Of a stretch of 64,000 bases of DNA, positions 44,295 through 53,440 are shown piece by piece (within the stretch, counting starts at the first letter, position 1; every line of letters starts with the position of its first letter). The stretch is taken from assembly GCA_963678565.1 (NCBI GenBank), contig OY782875.1, positions 3,844,001-3,908,000 of the forward strand, in the 5' to 3' direction. Below the pieces are notes generated by a model that saw only the letters and a program-made list of their open reading frames with translations, did no database searches and was not told the DNA's origin. The translations under genes and the position numbers were made by a program. The stretch is from SKHV01 sp963678565 (GTDB lineage Bacteria > Bacteroidota > Bacteroidia > Bacteroidales > Prolixibacteraceae).

Positions 44295-45167
44295 ATGAAA
44301 TTCACTCTTAGTCTTCTTATTGTTCTTTTCATTAGCCAGCTATTAATTGCCGGGGAGCCCACAAAGAAGTCGGCAATTTTAAAAGAATACATACCAGAAT
44401 TGGATGAAGAACTGATCGAAAATTCCGGTTTAATTTATTGGAACAATTTTCTATGGACCATCAACGATAGTGGCGGTAAAAACGAACTATACGCCATTAA
44501 CACAAAAACTGGAAAAATTGCAATTACTGTTGCAATTACTAATGTGAAGAATATTGATTGGGAATCGTTAACGCAAGATGACGAATATATTTACATCGGA
44601 GATTTTGGCAACAACTTTGGAATTCGTCAAGATTTAAAAATTCTGAAGATTGATAAGAAATACATCTCTAGCTCAGCAAATCAGGTTGTTAAAGCTGATA
44701 TCATTTCTCTAAAATACGAACGTCAAAAAGCTTTTGCACCAACAAAAAAAGCAACACAGTTTGATTGTGAAGGCTTTGCATCGTACAAAGACAAACTCAT
44801 CCTATTTTCGAAAGACTGGAAGAATGGTCAGGCGATGGCTTACTTTATGCCCAAAAAGGCTGGTAACTACTCCTTAAATTCAACTCAAAAGTTTGATGTT
44901 GGGATGTATGTAACAGGTGCATCAATTTCTTCGGATGGTAAATTAGCACTGATTGGCTATTTCGATTTCAAGTCGTACCTGTGGATTTTCGACATGACAG
45001 AAGATAATATTTTCAATCAACCCAAAAAGATCGACCTTTCATACATCGGATACGCACAAACAGAATCGATTTGTTTTACCGATAAAGGGAAATTACTAAT
45101 CTCGTGTGAAGCAACTGAAAATTACAAAGCACAAGTTTGGGAAGTAAATAAGAAGTACTGGAAATAA
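44295..45167 (+). CDS. Secreted beta-propeller-like protein, hypothetical
   Basis: A 290-residue exported protein with a signal peptide (MKFTLSLLIVLFISQLLIAG). The body has repeated blades of the type ENSGLIYWNNFLWTINDSGGKNELYAINTKTGK, IDWESLTQDDEYIYIGDFGNNFGIRQDLKILKI, FDCEGFASYKDKLILFSKDW, ASISSDGKLALIGY and TESICFTDKGKLLIS; the DWES and DCEG acids at blade ends may bind calcium. It resembles SdiA-regulated/phytase-like propellers of Bacteroidota, but I cannot give a function. It is a single gene between gcvP and ribBA; the terminator downstream serves ribBA. Confidence 0.75.
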   Translation: MKFTLSLLIVLFISQLLIAGEPTKKSAILKEYIPELDEELIENSGLIYWNNFLWTINDSGGKNELYAINTKTGKIAITVAITNVKNIDWESLTQDDEYIYIGDFGNNFGIRQDLKILKIDKKYISSSANQVVKADIISLKYERQKAFAPTKKATQFDCEGFASYKDKLILFSKDWKNGQAMAYFMPKKAGNYSLNSTQKFDVGMYVTGASISSDGKLALIGYFDFKSYLWIFDMTEDNIFNQPKKIDLSYIGYAQTESICFTDKGKLLISCEATENYKAQVWEVNKKYWK

Positions 45168-45194
45168 AAAAGGAGCAGCAAACCGCAACTCCTT
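45165..45194 (-). terminator. Probable terminator after ribBA
   Basis: AAGGAG (45170-45175) pairs with CTCCTT (45189-45194) plus an inner GC pair; on the minus strand it is followed by six T. It lies between the two convergent stops. Confidence 0.6.
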
Positions 45195-45200
45195 CCTATT

Positions 45201-46451
45201 CTATTCTATATCGTATTTAAATTTTTGCAAGATATGTCCCATTCGGTCTCGCTTAGTTTTCATATAATACTCGTTGTGCTTATTCGGCTCTATTTCGATA
45301 TTTACATTTTCAACTACTTCTAACCCATAGCCCTCTAAACCAACTCGTTTCACAGGATTATTGCTTAGCAAGCGCATTTTACGAATACCTAAATCGCGAA
45401 TGATTTGAGCCCCTACACCATAGTCACGCTCGTCGGCTGAAAAACCTAAGTGAACATTTGCATCAACAGTATCCATTCCGGCCTCCTGTAATTTATAGGC
45501 TTTAATTTTATTCATCAAACCAATTCCTCGGCCTTCTTGATCGAGATATACAACAACACCTTTGCCTTCTTTTTCAATCATTTGCATCGATGCATGTAGC
45601 TGATCGCCACACTCGCAACGCATAGAACCAAATATATCACCGGTTACACATGAAGAATGCATGCGAATTAATATCGGCTCATCGTCTTTCCATTCGCCTT
45701 TAACCAATGCAACATGCTCTTTACCATTCGACTTTTGTAAGTAAGGAATAATTGTAAAGTCACCATATTTAGTTGGTAACTTAGCATCCTCGCCACGCAC
45801 AATTAAGCTCTCATTTTTAATTCGATAAGCAATCAAATCGGCAATGGTAATAATTTTCATATCCAATTTCTCAGATAAAGCAATCAACTCCGGCAGGCGA
45901 GCCATCGAACCATCATCGTTCATAATTTCAACCAAAATTCCAGCTGGGCTTAATCCTGCCATGCGAGCCAAATCAACGGCTGCTTCGGTGTGTCCCGATC
46001 GACGAATCACTCCACGATTTTTGGATCGCAATGGAAAAATATGTCCTGGGCGACCTAATTGCTCGGGCTTAGTTGCCGGATCGGCAAGCATCTTAATTGT
46101 TACAGATCTATCGTGCGCCGAAATTCCTGTAGAAGTATCAGGTGCAATTGCATCGACCGAAACCGTAAATGCAGTTTCCATTGGAGCGGTGTTATGATCG
46201 ACCATCATTCCTAATTCCAACTCATCGCATCGCTCTTCTGTTAATGGTACACAGATTAATCCACGACCTTCTTTGGCCATAAAATTAACTAGCTCAGGTG
46301 TTACCAGATCGGCTGCAGCGACAAAATCGCCTTCGTTTTCACGATCTTCATCATCAACAACGATAATTATTTTACCCTGTTTGATGTCTTCAATCGCTTC
46401 TTCAATTGTATTTAATTTACTCTTGAAATCGTTTTGTTGGCTTCCAGACAT
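45201..46451 (-). CDS. ribBA: Bifunctional 3,4-dihydroxy-2-butanone-4-phosphate synthase / GTP cyclohydrolase II
   Basis: A 416-residue fusion. The N-terminal RibB part (to about 215) has VVDDEDRENEGDFVAAADLV and GRPGHIFPLRSKNRGVIRRSGHTEAAVDLARMAGL; the C-terminal RibA part has the zinc cysteines in SSCVTGDIFGSMRCECGDQL and DQEGRGIGLMNKI, SADERDYGVGAQIIRDLG, NNPVKRVGLEGYGLEV. It makes both precursors of riboflavin. Its start overlaps the end of the GT2 gene by 35 bases, so it is the last gene of the lptF/G-GT4-GT2-ribBA operon, an odd partner for envelope genes. No FMN riboswitch is in reach of this start. Confidence 0.95.
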   Translation of the reverse strand: MSGSQQNDFKSKLNTIEEAIEDIKQGKIIIVVDDEDRENEGDFVAAADLVTPELVNFMAKEGRGLICVPLTEERCDELELGMMVDHNTAPMETAFTVSVDAIAPDTSTGISAHDRSVTIKMLADPATKPEQLGRPGHIFPLRSKNRGVIRRSGHTEAAVDLARMAGLSPAGILVEIMNDDGSMARLPELIALSEKLDMKIITIADLIAYRIKNESLIVRGEDAKLPTKYGDFTIIPYLQKSNGKEHVALVKGEWKDDEPILIRMHSSCVTGDIFGSMRCECGDQLHASMQMIEKEGKGVVVYLDQEGRGIGLMNKIKAYKLQEAGMDTVDANVHLGFSADERDYGVGAQIIRDLGIRKMRLLSNNPVKRVGLEGYGLEVVENVNIEIEPNKHNEYYMKTKRDRMGHILQKFKYDIE

Positions 46452-47598
46452 TTGTGTTTATTCCCTTTAAATATTTAATGAACCCAGTTAATAACGAAAG
46501 ATTCATTGTATAAAAATGTGTTGCAAATCGCAAAAGTAGGATATGTATTCGAATTTTCTTAAGAAAAAAGTCAATAAAAGGTAATATGGTAATACAAACT
46601 TGAAGAACAAACAGTGCTCGATAGAAGTCTGAACCTAACGCAAGTACCAAATTTGCTACAAAAGCGGCGATTAATAAGAAGGGACCCAACCACCTTAAAA
46701 CTTTATGAGAAAAAAAGCAAAATGCCAAAGGTTTTGTAATTGGCCACAACAATTTTCGAAATTGTTTCAGGTTTTGAAAATTTCCCATTGCAATTCGTTC
46801 TTTTCTTTTGAACTCTATTTGCAGGTCGTTCGACACATCTTCAAAAACACGTGCATCTAAGCGATTGATTGCTTTTTTACCTTGCTCAAGTACTTTCATG
46901 CACACAAAAAAATCATCGACGAGATAATTCGATGGAATTTTGGTAAACAAGTTCTTTCGAACTGCATAACATCCGCCAAAGGGGCCAATCATGGTGCCCC
47001 AATTTTGGCTCTCGTAATTCTTTATTTTAACCTCGCGAGATATATATGACTTCTCTTGAAATGAAATACCATCACTTTTCAATCCATAGTTGTGCATGCT
47101 CGTATCCACCAAACCAATTTGCTCGTCTTTAAACGGTAACATTAAATTCAGTATGGTGCTCTCTTCAAACAACACATTGGCGTCGGTTACAATTAATATT
47201 GAGCCTTTTGCTTTTTCGTACAATTGATTGATAATACTAATTTTCCCCTGACGTTTGGTGAATAGTTCAATATGAATATTCGGATTTTCGTTGGCAAGCT
47301 CTTTTAAAATTTCGTTGGTTTTATCGCTTGAATTATCACTACCAACCCACAATTCGATTTTACCTCTTGGATAAACTGTATTAAAAATGGTATCTACTTT
47401 TTGACGCAATACAGCCTCCTCATTAAAAGCTGCCATCAAGATTGAGACCGTTGGTAATTCTTCATCTTCGAATTGTTGCGCTCCAATTTTACTTTTTTTG
47501 AATGTAGCAATCAATTGTAATATGATAGGATAAAAAACATAGCTATGAACAATTAATGTCAAGCTAATCCAGAACAATATTTCAAAGGCTAATTTCAT
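46417..47598 (-). CDS. Membrane-anchored glycosyltransferase family 2
   Basis: A 393-residue GT-A fold enzyme: N-terminal membrane helix (about 5-25), then TVSILMAAFNEEAVLRQKVDTI, GSDNSSDKTNEIL and ILIVTDANVLFE (DxD-like DAN), followed by the acceptor motif GPFGGCYAVRKNLF and RKERIAMGNFQNLKQFR (QxxRW-like region as R..R..). Two or three membrane helices at 310-350. Likely adds sugars processively or to a lipid-linked acceptor at the inner membrane. Overlaps the GT4 gene upstream by four bases. Confidence 0.88.
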   Translation of the reverse strand: MKLAFEILFWISLTLIVHSYVFYPIILQLIATFKKSKIGAQQFEDEELPTVSILMAAFNEEAVLRQKVDTIFNTVYPRGKIELWVGSDNSSDKTNEILKELANENPNIHIELFTKRQGKISIINQLYEKAKGSILIVTDANVLFEESTILNLMLPFKDEQIGLVDTSMHNYGLKSDGISFQEKSYISREVKIKNYESQNWGTMIGPFGGCYAVRKNLFTKIPSNYLVDDFFVCMKVLEQGKKAINRLDARVFEDVSNDLQIEFKRKERIAMGNFQNLKQFRKLLWPITKPLAFCFFSHKVLRWLGPFLLIAAFVANLVLALGSDFYRALFVLQVCITILPFIDFFLKKIRIHILLLRFATHFYTMNLSLLTGFIKYLKGINTNVWKPTKRFQE

Positions 47599-48791
47599 TT
47601 AGAAAGTTGAACAAAACGCTCAATTAGTTTTTTCGATAGTGATTTGTTATTGTAGTTCGCATTTACAAACTCAAATGCATTTTCGCCTATTGTTTTACAT
47701 TTTTCAGAAGAACCTAACAGGAGCAAACAATAATCAGCAAAATCATCCGGATGATCGGCAACGTATAACTGTTTCTCATTGTCAACCGGAATACCTTCGC
47801 AACCAATCTTAGTGGTGACCATAGGTTTTGCTTGTGCCATTCCCTCGATTAATTTAACTCGCATTCCACTGCCCGAAAGCAAGGGAGCAATTAATACCTG
47901 ATAATCGTGCATAAACTGATAAGCATCCTCCACTTCTCCAAGATACACTAAATTTGGCAATTTTAATTTTTCAACAAACCAATCGGGAGCATTTCTTCCG
48001 GCAATAAATAACTTTGTATCAGGGCGTTTTTCTAAAATTTTATTCCAACAGTTTTCAACAAACCAAAGCAAACCCTCTTGATTTGGATACCAATCTAAAG
48101 CACCGATAAAGGCAAGTTCATTTTTTACTTCTTTTGATAGGTCAACAACTTTTGATTCAACTCCCGACGGAATGGTAATCGAATCTTTTGTATTTCCTAA
48201 TTCAATTGTTTTTAAGCGATCGCGCTCGGTAATTGAAACCAACAAATCGTATTGATTGATCGAATTTATTTCAAAACTCTTCAACCTTTTTGATAGTATT
48301 TTCAGGTAAGGCTTTTTAATAAAACTTGCTTTTTCAGCACTTCTTTCCCAAATTTCATATTCTAAATTGTGACTACGATATGCAATTAAGGCCTTTGAAT
48401 ATTTACGGATGATTGGAACATAAGGTATTAAATACAGTCCTTCAAGCTGAATTACATCAAAATCAAGATGCTGTAACAATTGTGCAAGCTTTTTCTTATA
48501 ACGTCGGCTGATAAAACGCTCGGCATTGTATGGGAGTTTCGAAAAGAATAAATTTTTTAACAAGCCCTGTACTGAAATATGGGCAGGAACTTCGACTAAA
48601 TGCATCGCCATTTTCGCTTTTACATCCTCGGGAATTTCGAAGGGAGTTATATGATGTTTTGCGGTATTCATTGCCAACACAGTAACATTGTGGTCTTGTT
48701 GGGCAATAGCATTCATTAGTCCAAATGTAGCGATAGAACCACCATCTTTAGGAGGATAGGGCGCTTTATTTGTTAAAAAAAGAATATTCAT
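47595..48791 (-). CDS. Glycosyltransferase family 4 (GT-B)
   Basis: A 398-residue GT-B glycosyltransferase: NILFLTNKAPYPPKDGGSIATFGLMNAI at the N-terminus, ELAFIGALDWYPNQEGLLWFVENCW in the hinge, TKLFIAGRNAPDWF and the donor-binding block VLIAPLLSGSGMRVKLIEGMAQAKPMVTTKIGCEGI with the glutamate pair. Cytoplasmic, acts on a lipid-linked glycan. Begins 29 bases after lptF/G and overlaps the GT2 gene, so part of an envelope glycan operon. Confidence 0.9.
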   Translation of the reverse strand: MNILFLTNKAPYPPKDGGSIATFGLMNAIAQQDHNVTVLAMNTAKHHITPFEIPEDVKAKMAMHLVEVPAHISVQGLLKNLFFSKLPYNAERFISRRYKKKLAQLLQHLDFDVIQLEGLYLIPYVPIIRKYSKALIAYRSHNLEYEIWERSAEKASFIKKPYLKILSKRLKSFEINSINQYDLLVSITERDRLKTIELGNTKDSITIPSGVESKVVDLSKEVKNELAFIGALDWYPNQEGLLWFVENCWNKILEKRPDTKLFIAGRNAPDWFVEKLKLPNLVYLGEVEDAYQFMHDYQVLIAPLLSGSGMRVKLIEGMAQAKPMVTTKIGCEGIPVDNEKQLYVADHPDDFADYCLLLLGSSEKCKTIGENAFEFVNANYNNKSLSKKLIERFVQLSK

Positions 48792-48820
48792 AGATCTATA
48801 TAGTTCCTCGTTGAAATGAT

Positions 48821-50305
48821 TTACTCATCCTCAGATTCAGCTTTCTTCTTAAACAACTTACGGAAAGGATTTATTTTCTTAATAAACTTACTGTACGACT
48901 CGGAGCTTAATACCACAGAATCGGTAATTGCCTCGTAACTCAAAAAAGCACCTAACGGAATGAAAATGGCCGATGAAATCCACATTGCCGTTGCGACGCT
49001 CCACACTCCTTCTCGCGCTACTTTTTCTCCAATCATAGAAACCAAATAATAAGCAACAAATAATAATATAGAAACGACTACGGGCAGGCCAAAACCTCCT
49101 TTTCGAATAATGGCTCCTAAAGGCGCTCCAATAAAAAAGAAGATTAATACAGCCAAACTTAAGGTGTATTTCTTATGCCACTCGTTATAATGTTTTGTAA
49201 GGTGTTTTTGATGTCTGTAAAATTGTGAATCGTACTTTAATAGAACCTTTTGATTATCTCTTGCTTTTCGACTAGCAATTTCAATCACTCTGCTCCGGTC
49301 ATTACCACTAAGGCGATGCATTAAGGTATCGATATTGAGGGTATCTCGGAGCGATAAATTAACCGCTAACTTTTGTGAATCTGGTCGAAAAGAGTTTCTT
49401 ATTTGTAGGTTAATTTCTTGATTGTACTTAAGCGATGTTGTTATTCTTTCAATTCTTTCCTGTTGAAGCGTAGCTAACGAATCTATGGATCCTTCTAATT
49501 CGTGGTTCGTCTGCATTTTGTAACCATCTTTCCAATTGTCTTCATCCTGTCGTTCCAAGTCAAAACCATCAACACTGATCACCATTTCTTCGCGCCCAAA
49601 TTTTTCACGTTGAAAGGGATAGGTCTTTACTCTTTTTCGGCGATTTTCACGAACTTCGGAATAACGCTCCCCATTGTACAAGGTTAATATCATGAAATGT
49701 TTATCTAACGACATGTTTAGATACCCCGAATCAGCAACCGTTACAGCGGTATTTCCACTACGGTTGCGATGATCGTAAATCATAATATCATGCAAAGTTT
49801 GTGTTTCGTTATCCTTAGTGCCAACTTTTATACTAAATCCTTCCAAGTCGTTAGAGAAAACCCCTTCCTTTATAATCATTTCGGGGCGCTGTCTTTTTAC
49901 ACTAATTAAAAGCGCAGCAAATTTTTGATTCGTAATAGGAATTACCTGATCTGATAAATAAAAGGCAAACAACATTAAAAAGATATTTAAAACAATAAGG
50001 GGCTTCATTATTCTAAATAAGCTTATTCCCGAAGCTTTTATTGAGAGTAATTCTAAGCGTTCTCCCAAATTACCAAAAGTCATAATCGAAGCAAGCAATA
50101 CCGACAAAGGAAAAGCTAAAGGCACTAAACTCATTAAAGCGTAGCTCATCAATTCCAAGATGATCAAGGTTTCTAGTCCTTTCCCAACCAAATCATCGAG
50201 ATATTGCCACAAAAAGGTCATCAACAAGACAAACAATGAAACAATGAAAGTCAAGAAAAATGGCCCTGCAAAGCTTTTTAACAAATACGAATTAAGTTTT
50301 TTCAT
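48821..50305 (-). CDS. LptF/LptG family lipopolysaccharide export permease
   Basis: A 494-residue YjgP/YjgQ-type permease: three N-terminal helices (LKSFAGPFFLTFIVSLFVLLMTFLWQYLDDLVGKGL..., about 10-120), a periplasmic jellyroll-like domain (about 130-370, with PEMIIKEGVFSNDLEGFSIKVG) and three C-terminal helices (HKKYTLSLAVLIFFFIGAPLGAIIRKGGFGLPVVVS, about 385-465). The periplasmic part is longer than in E. coli owing to an insertion near 260-340. With LptB it extracts LPS from the inner membrane. It heads the operon with two glycosyltransferases and ribBA. Confidence 0.9.
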   Translation of the reverse strand: MKKLNSYLLKSFAGPFFLTFIVSLFVLLMTFLWQYLDDLVGKGLETLIILELMSYALMSLVPLAFPLSVLLASIMTFGNLGERLELLSIKASGISLFRIMKPLIVLNIFLMLFAFYLSDQVIPITNQKFAALLISVKRQRPEMIIKEGVFSNDLEGFSIKVGTKDNETQTLHDIMIYDHRNRSGNTAVTVADSGYLNMSLDKHFMILTLYNGERYSEVRENRRKRVKTYPFQREKFGREEMVISVDGFDLERQDEDNWKDGYKMQTNHELEGSIDSLATLQQERIERITTSLKYNQEINLQIRNSFRPDSQKLAVNLSLRDTLNIDTLMHRLSGNDRSRVIEIASRKARDNQKVLLKYDSQFYRHQKHLTKHYNEWHKKYTLSLAVLIFFFIGAPLGAIIRKGGFGLPVVVSILLFVAYYLVSMIGEKVAREGVWSVATAMWISSAIFIPLGAFLSYEAITDSVVLSSESYSKFIKKINPFRKLFKKKAESEDE

Positions 50306-50328
50306 GGTGATTGATCACTAAGCTGATA

Positions 50329-50336
50329 CAAAACTA
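50329..50336 (-). promoter_or_regulatory. -7 element of the lptF/G operon
   Basis: Minus strand TAGTTTTG matches TAnnTTTG, 23 bases before the ATG at 50305. No well-spaced -33 TTG. Confidence 0.45.
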
Positions 50337-50593
50337 AAAATCTTTTCTGATTAAGTAAGATCACAACAATTCATGTTTCAATTTAATTTAGATAACATTA
50401 TATTTCATAGTTTATTATCTTTAGGGTCGTTTTGAAAAAAGTCAACGATAGATTGACAAATATTTACAGTGATTTAACATATACGAACCAGACATAAACA
50501 ATTGATTTTAAACTCCATATAATACCTCAAGTAACCACAAACTTTTTGGTTTTATAGAATAGTTTTAAATTAAAACGAAAAGCCGCATTATTA

Positions 50594-50624
50594 TTGGAGC
50601 AGCAGCAGTTTAAGTCTACATTTG
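50594..50624 (+). promoter_or_regulatory. sdhCAB promoter
   Basis: TTG (50594-50596), 20 bases, then TACATTTG (50617-50624): a complete Bacteroidota promoter. It gives a leader of about 50 bases before the sdhC ATG. Confidence 0.7.
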
Positions 50625-50681
50625 TGATTCAAAAAAATCATATATAAAAATAAAGCTTAAGTTACACTAAATTAGATTCTT

Positions 50682-51374
50682 ATGAGCAAAGGAAGTTTTT
50701 TGAGCGCTTCTATCGGCCGTAAATTCATCATGAGTATTACAGGACTATTCCTGATTACTTTCTTGATTGTTCACATGTCGGTTAACTTACTTCTAATAGT
50801 TGACGACAGTGGTGAATTATTCAACGCTGCGGCCCATTTTATGGCGACAAATCCGATGATTAAAATTATTGAACCTGTATTGGGAATTGGCTTTGCCGTT
50901 CACATTATTTGGTCATTGATCATCTCAGTTCAAAACCTGAAAGCCCGTCCGGTACGTTACGACAAAACTAGTCAAGGTGCAAATAGCACGTGGGCTTCGC
51001 GTAACATGTTAATATTAGGAGCAATGATTTTAGTGTTCCTAGGACTACACTTGTACGATTTCTGGTTGAAAATTAAAATTTCAGGACATGAGTTACTGGA
51101 GATTCCTACCGGATTAGGAGAAGGAGTTCACAATACTTACGCCTTGGTTTCGACCTTATTTATTGAAGGAGGAATTGTGTACAACATCATTTACATTCTT
51201 GGTGGTATTTTACTAGGCTTGCACGTAACTCACGGATTCTGGTCGGCTTTCCAAACAATTGGTTTAAACAACATTGTATGGAGAAAACGTTTGTTCATTT
51301 TAGCAAACATTATCGGTTGGATTTTTGCAATTGGTTTCAGCATTATCCCATTGTATTTCTTGATTAAATTCTAA
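50682..51374 (+). CDS. sdhC: Succinate dehydrogenase/fumarate reductase cytochrome b subunit
   Basis: A 230-residue integral membrane subunit with five predicted helices (about 15-36, 62-85, 103-123, 153-180, 200-225), as in the diheme type-B enzymes of Bacteroides and Wolinella. Candidate haem-ligating histidines: His31 (LIVHMSVN), His47 or 71 (FAVHIIWS), His123 (LGLHLYDF) and His183 (GLHVTHGF). Exchanges electrons with menaquinone, made by the menIFD genes. First gene of sdhCAB. Confidence 0.93.
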   Translation: MSKGSFLSASIGRKFIMSITGLFLITFLIVHMSVNLLLIVDDSGELFNAAAHFMATNPMIKIIEPVLGIGFAVHIIWSLIISVQNLKARPVRYDKTSQGANSTWASRNMLILGAMILVFLGLHLYDFWLKIKISGHELLEIPTGLGEGVHNTYALVSTLFIEGGIVYNIIYILGGILLGLHVTHGFWSAFQTIGLNNIVWRKRLFILANIIGWIFAIGFSIIPLYFLIKF

Positions 51375-51388
51375 TTCAAAGAGAAGCT

Positions 51389-53329
51389 ATGAGTAAAATT
51401 GAAAATAAAATTCCAGCAGGACCTTTAGCCGAAAAGTGGTCACAACACAAAGCTTCGATTAAAGTTGTTAGCCCTGCTAATAAAAGAAAATTAGATGTAA
51501 TTGTAGTTGGTACCGGTTTGGCCGGAGGATCGGCTGCTGCATCACTAGCCGAATTAGGCTATAATGTTCACGCTTTTGCTTATCAGGATAGTCCTCGTCG
51601 TGCGCACTCAATTGCGGCACAAGGAGGTATCAACGCAGCAAAAAACTATCAAAACGATAACGACTCTGTTCATCGTTTATTCTACGATACAATTAAAGGT
51701 GGTGACTACCGTGCACGTGAAGCAAACGTACATCGTTTGGCAGAGGTTTCACCATTAATCATCGACCAATGTGTTGCTCAAGGTGTTCCTTTTGCTCGCG
51801 AATATGGCGGTACTTTAGCCAACCGTTCTTTCGGTGGTGTTTTGGTAAGCCGTACTTTTTATGCACGTGGTCAAACCGGACAACAATTATTATTAGGTGC
51901 ATACAGTGCTTTAAATCGTCAAATCGATAAAGGAACTGTAAAAATGCATACCCGCCACGAAATGTTGGATGTTGTTATTCAAGATGGAAAAGCTCGTGGT
52001 ATTATTGCTCGCGACATGGTTACCGGTGAAGTAAAACGTTTCGGAGCACATGCAGTTGTAATTGCAACAGGTGGTTACGGAAATGTATTTTTCCTATCAA
52101 CCAACGCGATGGGGTGTAATGGTTCTGCTGCATGGCAAGCCTACAAAAAAGGTGCTTTCTTTGGAAACCCTTGTTATGTACAAATTCACCCAACTTGTAT
52201 TCCTGTTCACGGAGATCAGCAATCGAAATTGACATTGATGTCGGAATCGTTGCGTAACGATGGACGTGTTTGGGTTCCAAAGAAAAAAGAAGATGCTATC
52301 AAGCTTCAAAAAGGCGAAATGCATCCGAACGATATCAAAGACGAAGATCGCGACTTCTACCTTGAGCGTCGTTACCCAAGTTATGGTAACCTTGTTCCTC
52401 GTGACGTTGCTTCGCGTGCTGCCAAAGAACGTTGCGATGCCGGATTCGGTGTAAACAACACTGGTAAAGCCGTATTCCTTGACTTTAAATATGCAATTGA
52501 TCGTTTAGGTAAAGATGTAATCAAAGCGCGCTACGGAAACCTTTTCCAAATGTACGAGAAGATTACTGCGGTAGATCCTTACGAGGCTCCAATGCAAATT
52601 TATCCTGCAATTCACTATTCAATGGGCGGACTCTGGGTGGATTACAACTTAATGACCAACATCCCTGGATTGTACGCAATTGGTGAAGCAAACTTCTCCG
52701 ATCATGGTGCGAACCGCTTAGGTGCATCGGCATTAATGCAAGGTTTGGCCGACGGATATTTCGTATTGCCTTACACCATTGGCGATTACTTAGCGGATGA
52801 AATCATGACTCCAAAAATCGACACCAACGCTCCTGAATTTGAGGAAGCTGAAAAAGCAGTGGTTGGACGATTGGAGACATTATTCAACATTAAAGGTTCT
52901 AAACCGGTTGATTATTTCCACAAGAAATTAGGTCAATACATGTGGGATTATGTTGGAATGAGTCGTAACGAAGAAGGTTTAAAGAAAGCAATTGCCGGAA
53001 TTAAAGAATTGAAAAAAGAATTCTGGAGCGATGTGCTGGTACCGGGAGAAATGAATAACTTAAATCCAGAGCTTGAAAAAGCAGGCCGTGTAGCAGACGC
53101 TATAGAAATGGGTATGTTGATGGCTCAGGATGCACTAGATCGTAGAGAATCGTGTGGAGGTCACTTCCGCGAAGAATCTGCAACCGAAGAAGGTGAAGCA
53201 AAACGTAATGACGAAGAATTTGCATATGCTTCATGTTGGGAATACAAAGGCGAAGACAAAGATCCTGTTTTAAACAAGGAAGAATTAATCTTCGAGAATG
53301 TTAAACTAACTCAACGTAGCTATAAGTAA
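51389..53329 (+). CDS. sdhA: Succinate dehydrogenase/fumarate reductase flavoprotein subunit
   Basis: A 646-residue flavoprotein: FAD motif VVGTGLAGGSAAASLAELGYNVH, the covalent-FAD histidine and substrate loop AHSIAAQGGINAAKNY, IATGGYGNVFFLSTNAMG, QIHPTCIPVHGDQQSKLTLMSESLRNDG and the capping-domain arginine in YPAIHYSMGGLWVDYNLMT, LGASALMQGLADGYF. It oxidises succinate or reduces fumarate at the cytoplasmic face. It starts 14 bases after sdhC. The 111-base gap to sdhB is long for an operon and holds an inverted repeat. Confidence 0.96.
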   Translation: MSKIENKIPAGPLAEKWSQHKASIKVVSPANKRKLDVIVVGTGLAGGSAAASLAELGYNVHAFAYQDSPRRAHSIAAQGGINAAKNYQNDNDSVHRLFYDTIKGGDYRAREANVHRLAEVSPLIIDQCVAQGVPFAREYGGTLANRSFGGVLVSRTFYARGQTGQQLLLGAYSALNRQIDKGTVKMHTRHEMLDVVIQDGKARGIIARDMVTGEVKRFGAHAVVIATGGYGNVFFLSTNAMGCNGSAAWQAYKKGAFFGNPCYVQIHPTCIPVHGDQQSKLTLMSESLRNDGRVWVPKKKEDAIKLQKGEMHPNDIKDEDRDFYLERRYPSYGNLVPRDVASRAAKERCDAGFGVNNTGKAVFLDFKYAIDRLGKDVIKARYGNLFQMYEKITAVDPYEAPMQIYPAIHYSMGGLWVDYNLMTNIPGLYAIGEANFSDHGANRLGASALMQGLADGYFVLPYTIGDYLADEIMTPKIDTNAPEFEEAEKAVVGRLETLFNIKGSKPVDYFHKKLGQYMWDYVGMSRNEEGLKKAIAGIKELKKEFWSDVLVPGEMNNLNPELEKAGRVADAIEMGMLMAQDALDRRESCGGHFREESATEEGEAKRNDEEFAYASCWEYKGEDKDPVLNKEELIFENVKLTQRSYK

Positions 53330-53354
53330 TCGATATTCGGATACTCAGATTGTC

Positions 53355-53417
53355 AGATATTCAGACCTTAGGAATTAATTATTGATCTAATATCATTTTC
53401 CGAAAATCTGAATGTCT
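53355..53417. repeat. Inverted repeat in the sdhA-sdhB gap
   Basis: AGATATTCAGA (53355-53365) and TCTGAATGTCT (53407-53417) are complementary with one wobble, around a 41-base spacer. The left flank also contains short direct copies of the CAGAT/ATTC words. Could fold in the sdh message; no T tract. Confidence 0.5.
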
Positions 53418-53440
53418 ATTCATCTAAAAATCTAGAAATT

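Larger units (their letters stand above)
50306..50681. other. 376-base divergent intergenic region
   Basis: Between the divergent lptF/G and sdhC genes. It holds the lptF/G -7 box (50329-50336) and the sdh promoter (50594-50624). The 250 bases between them are AT-rich, with no ORF, hairpin or repeat that I can support. Confidence 0.6.
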
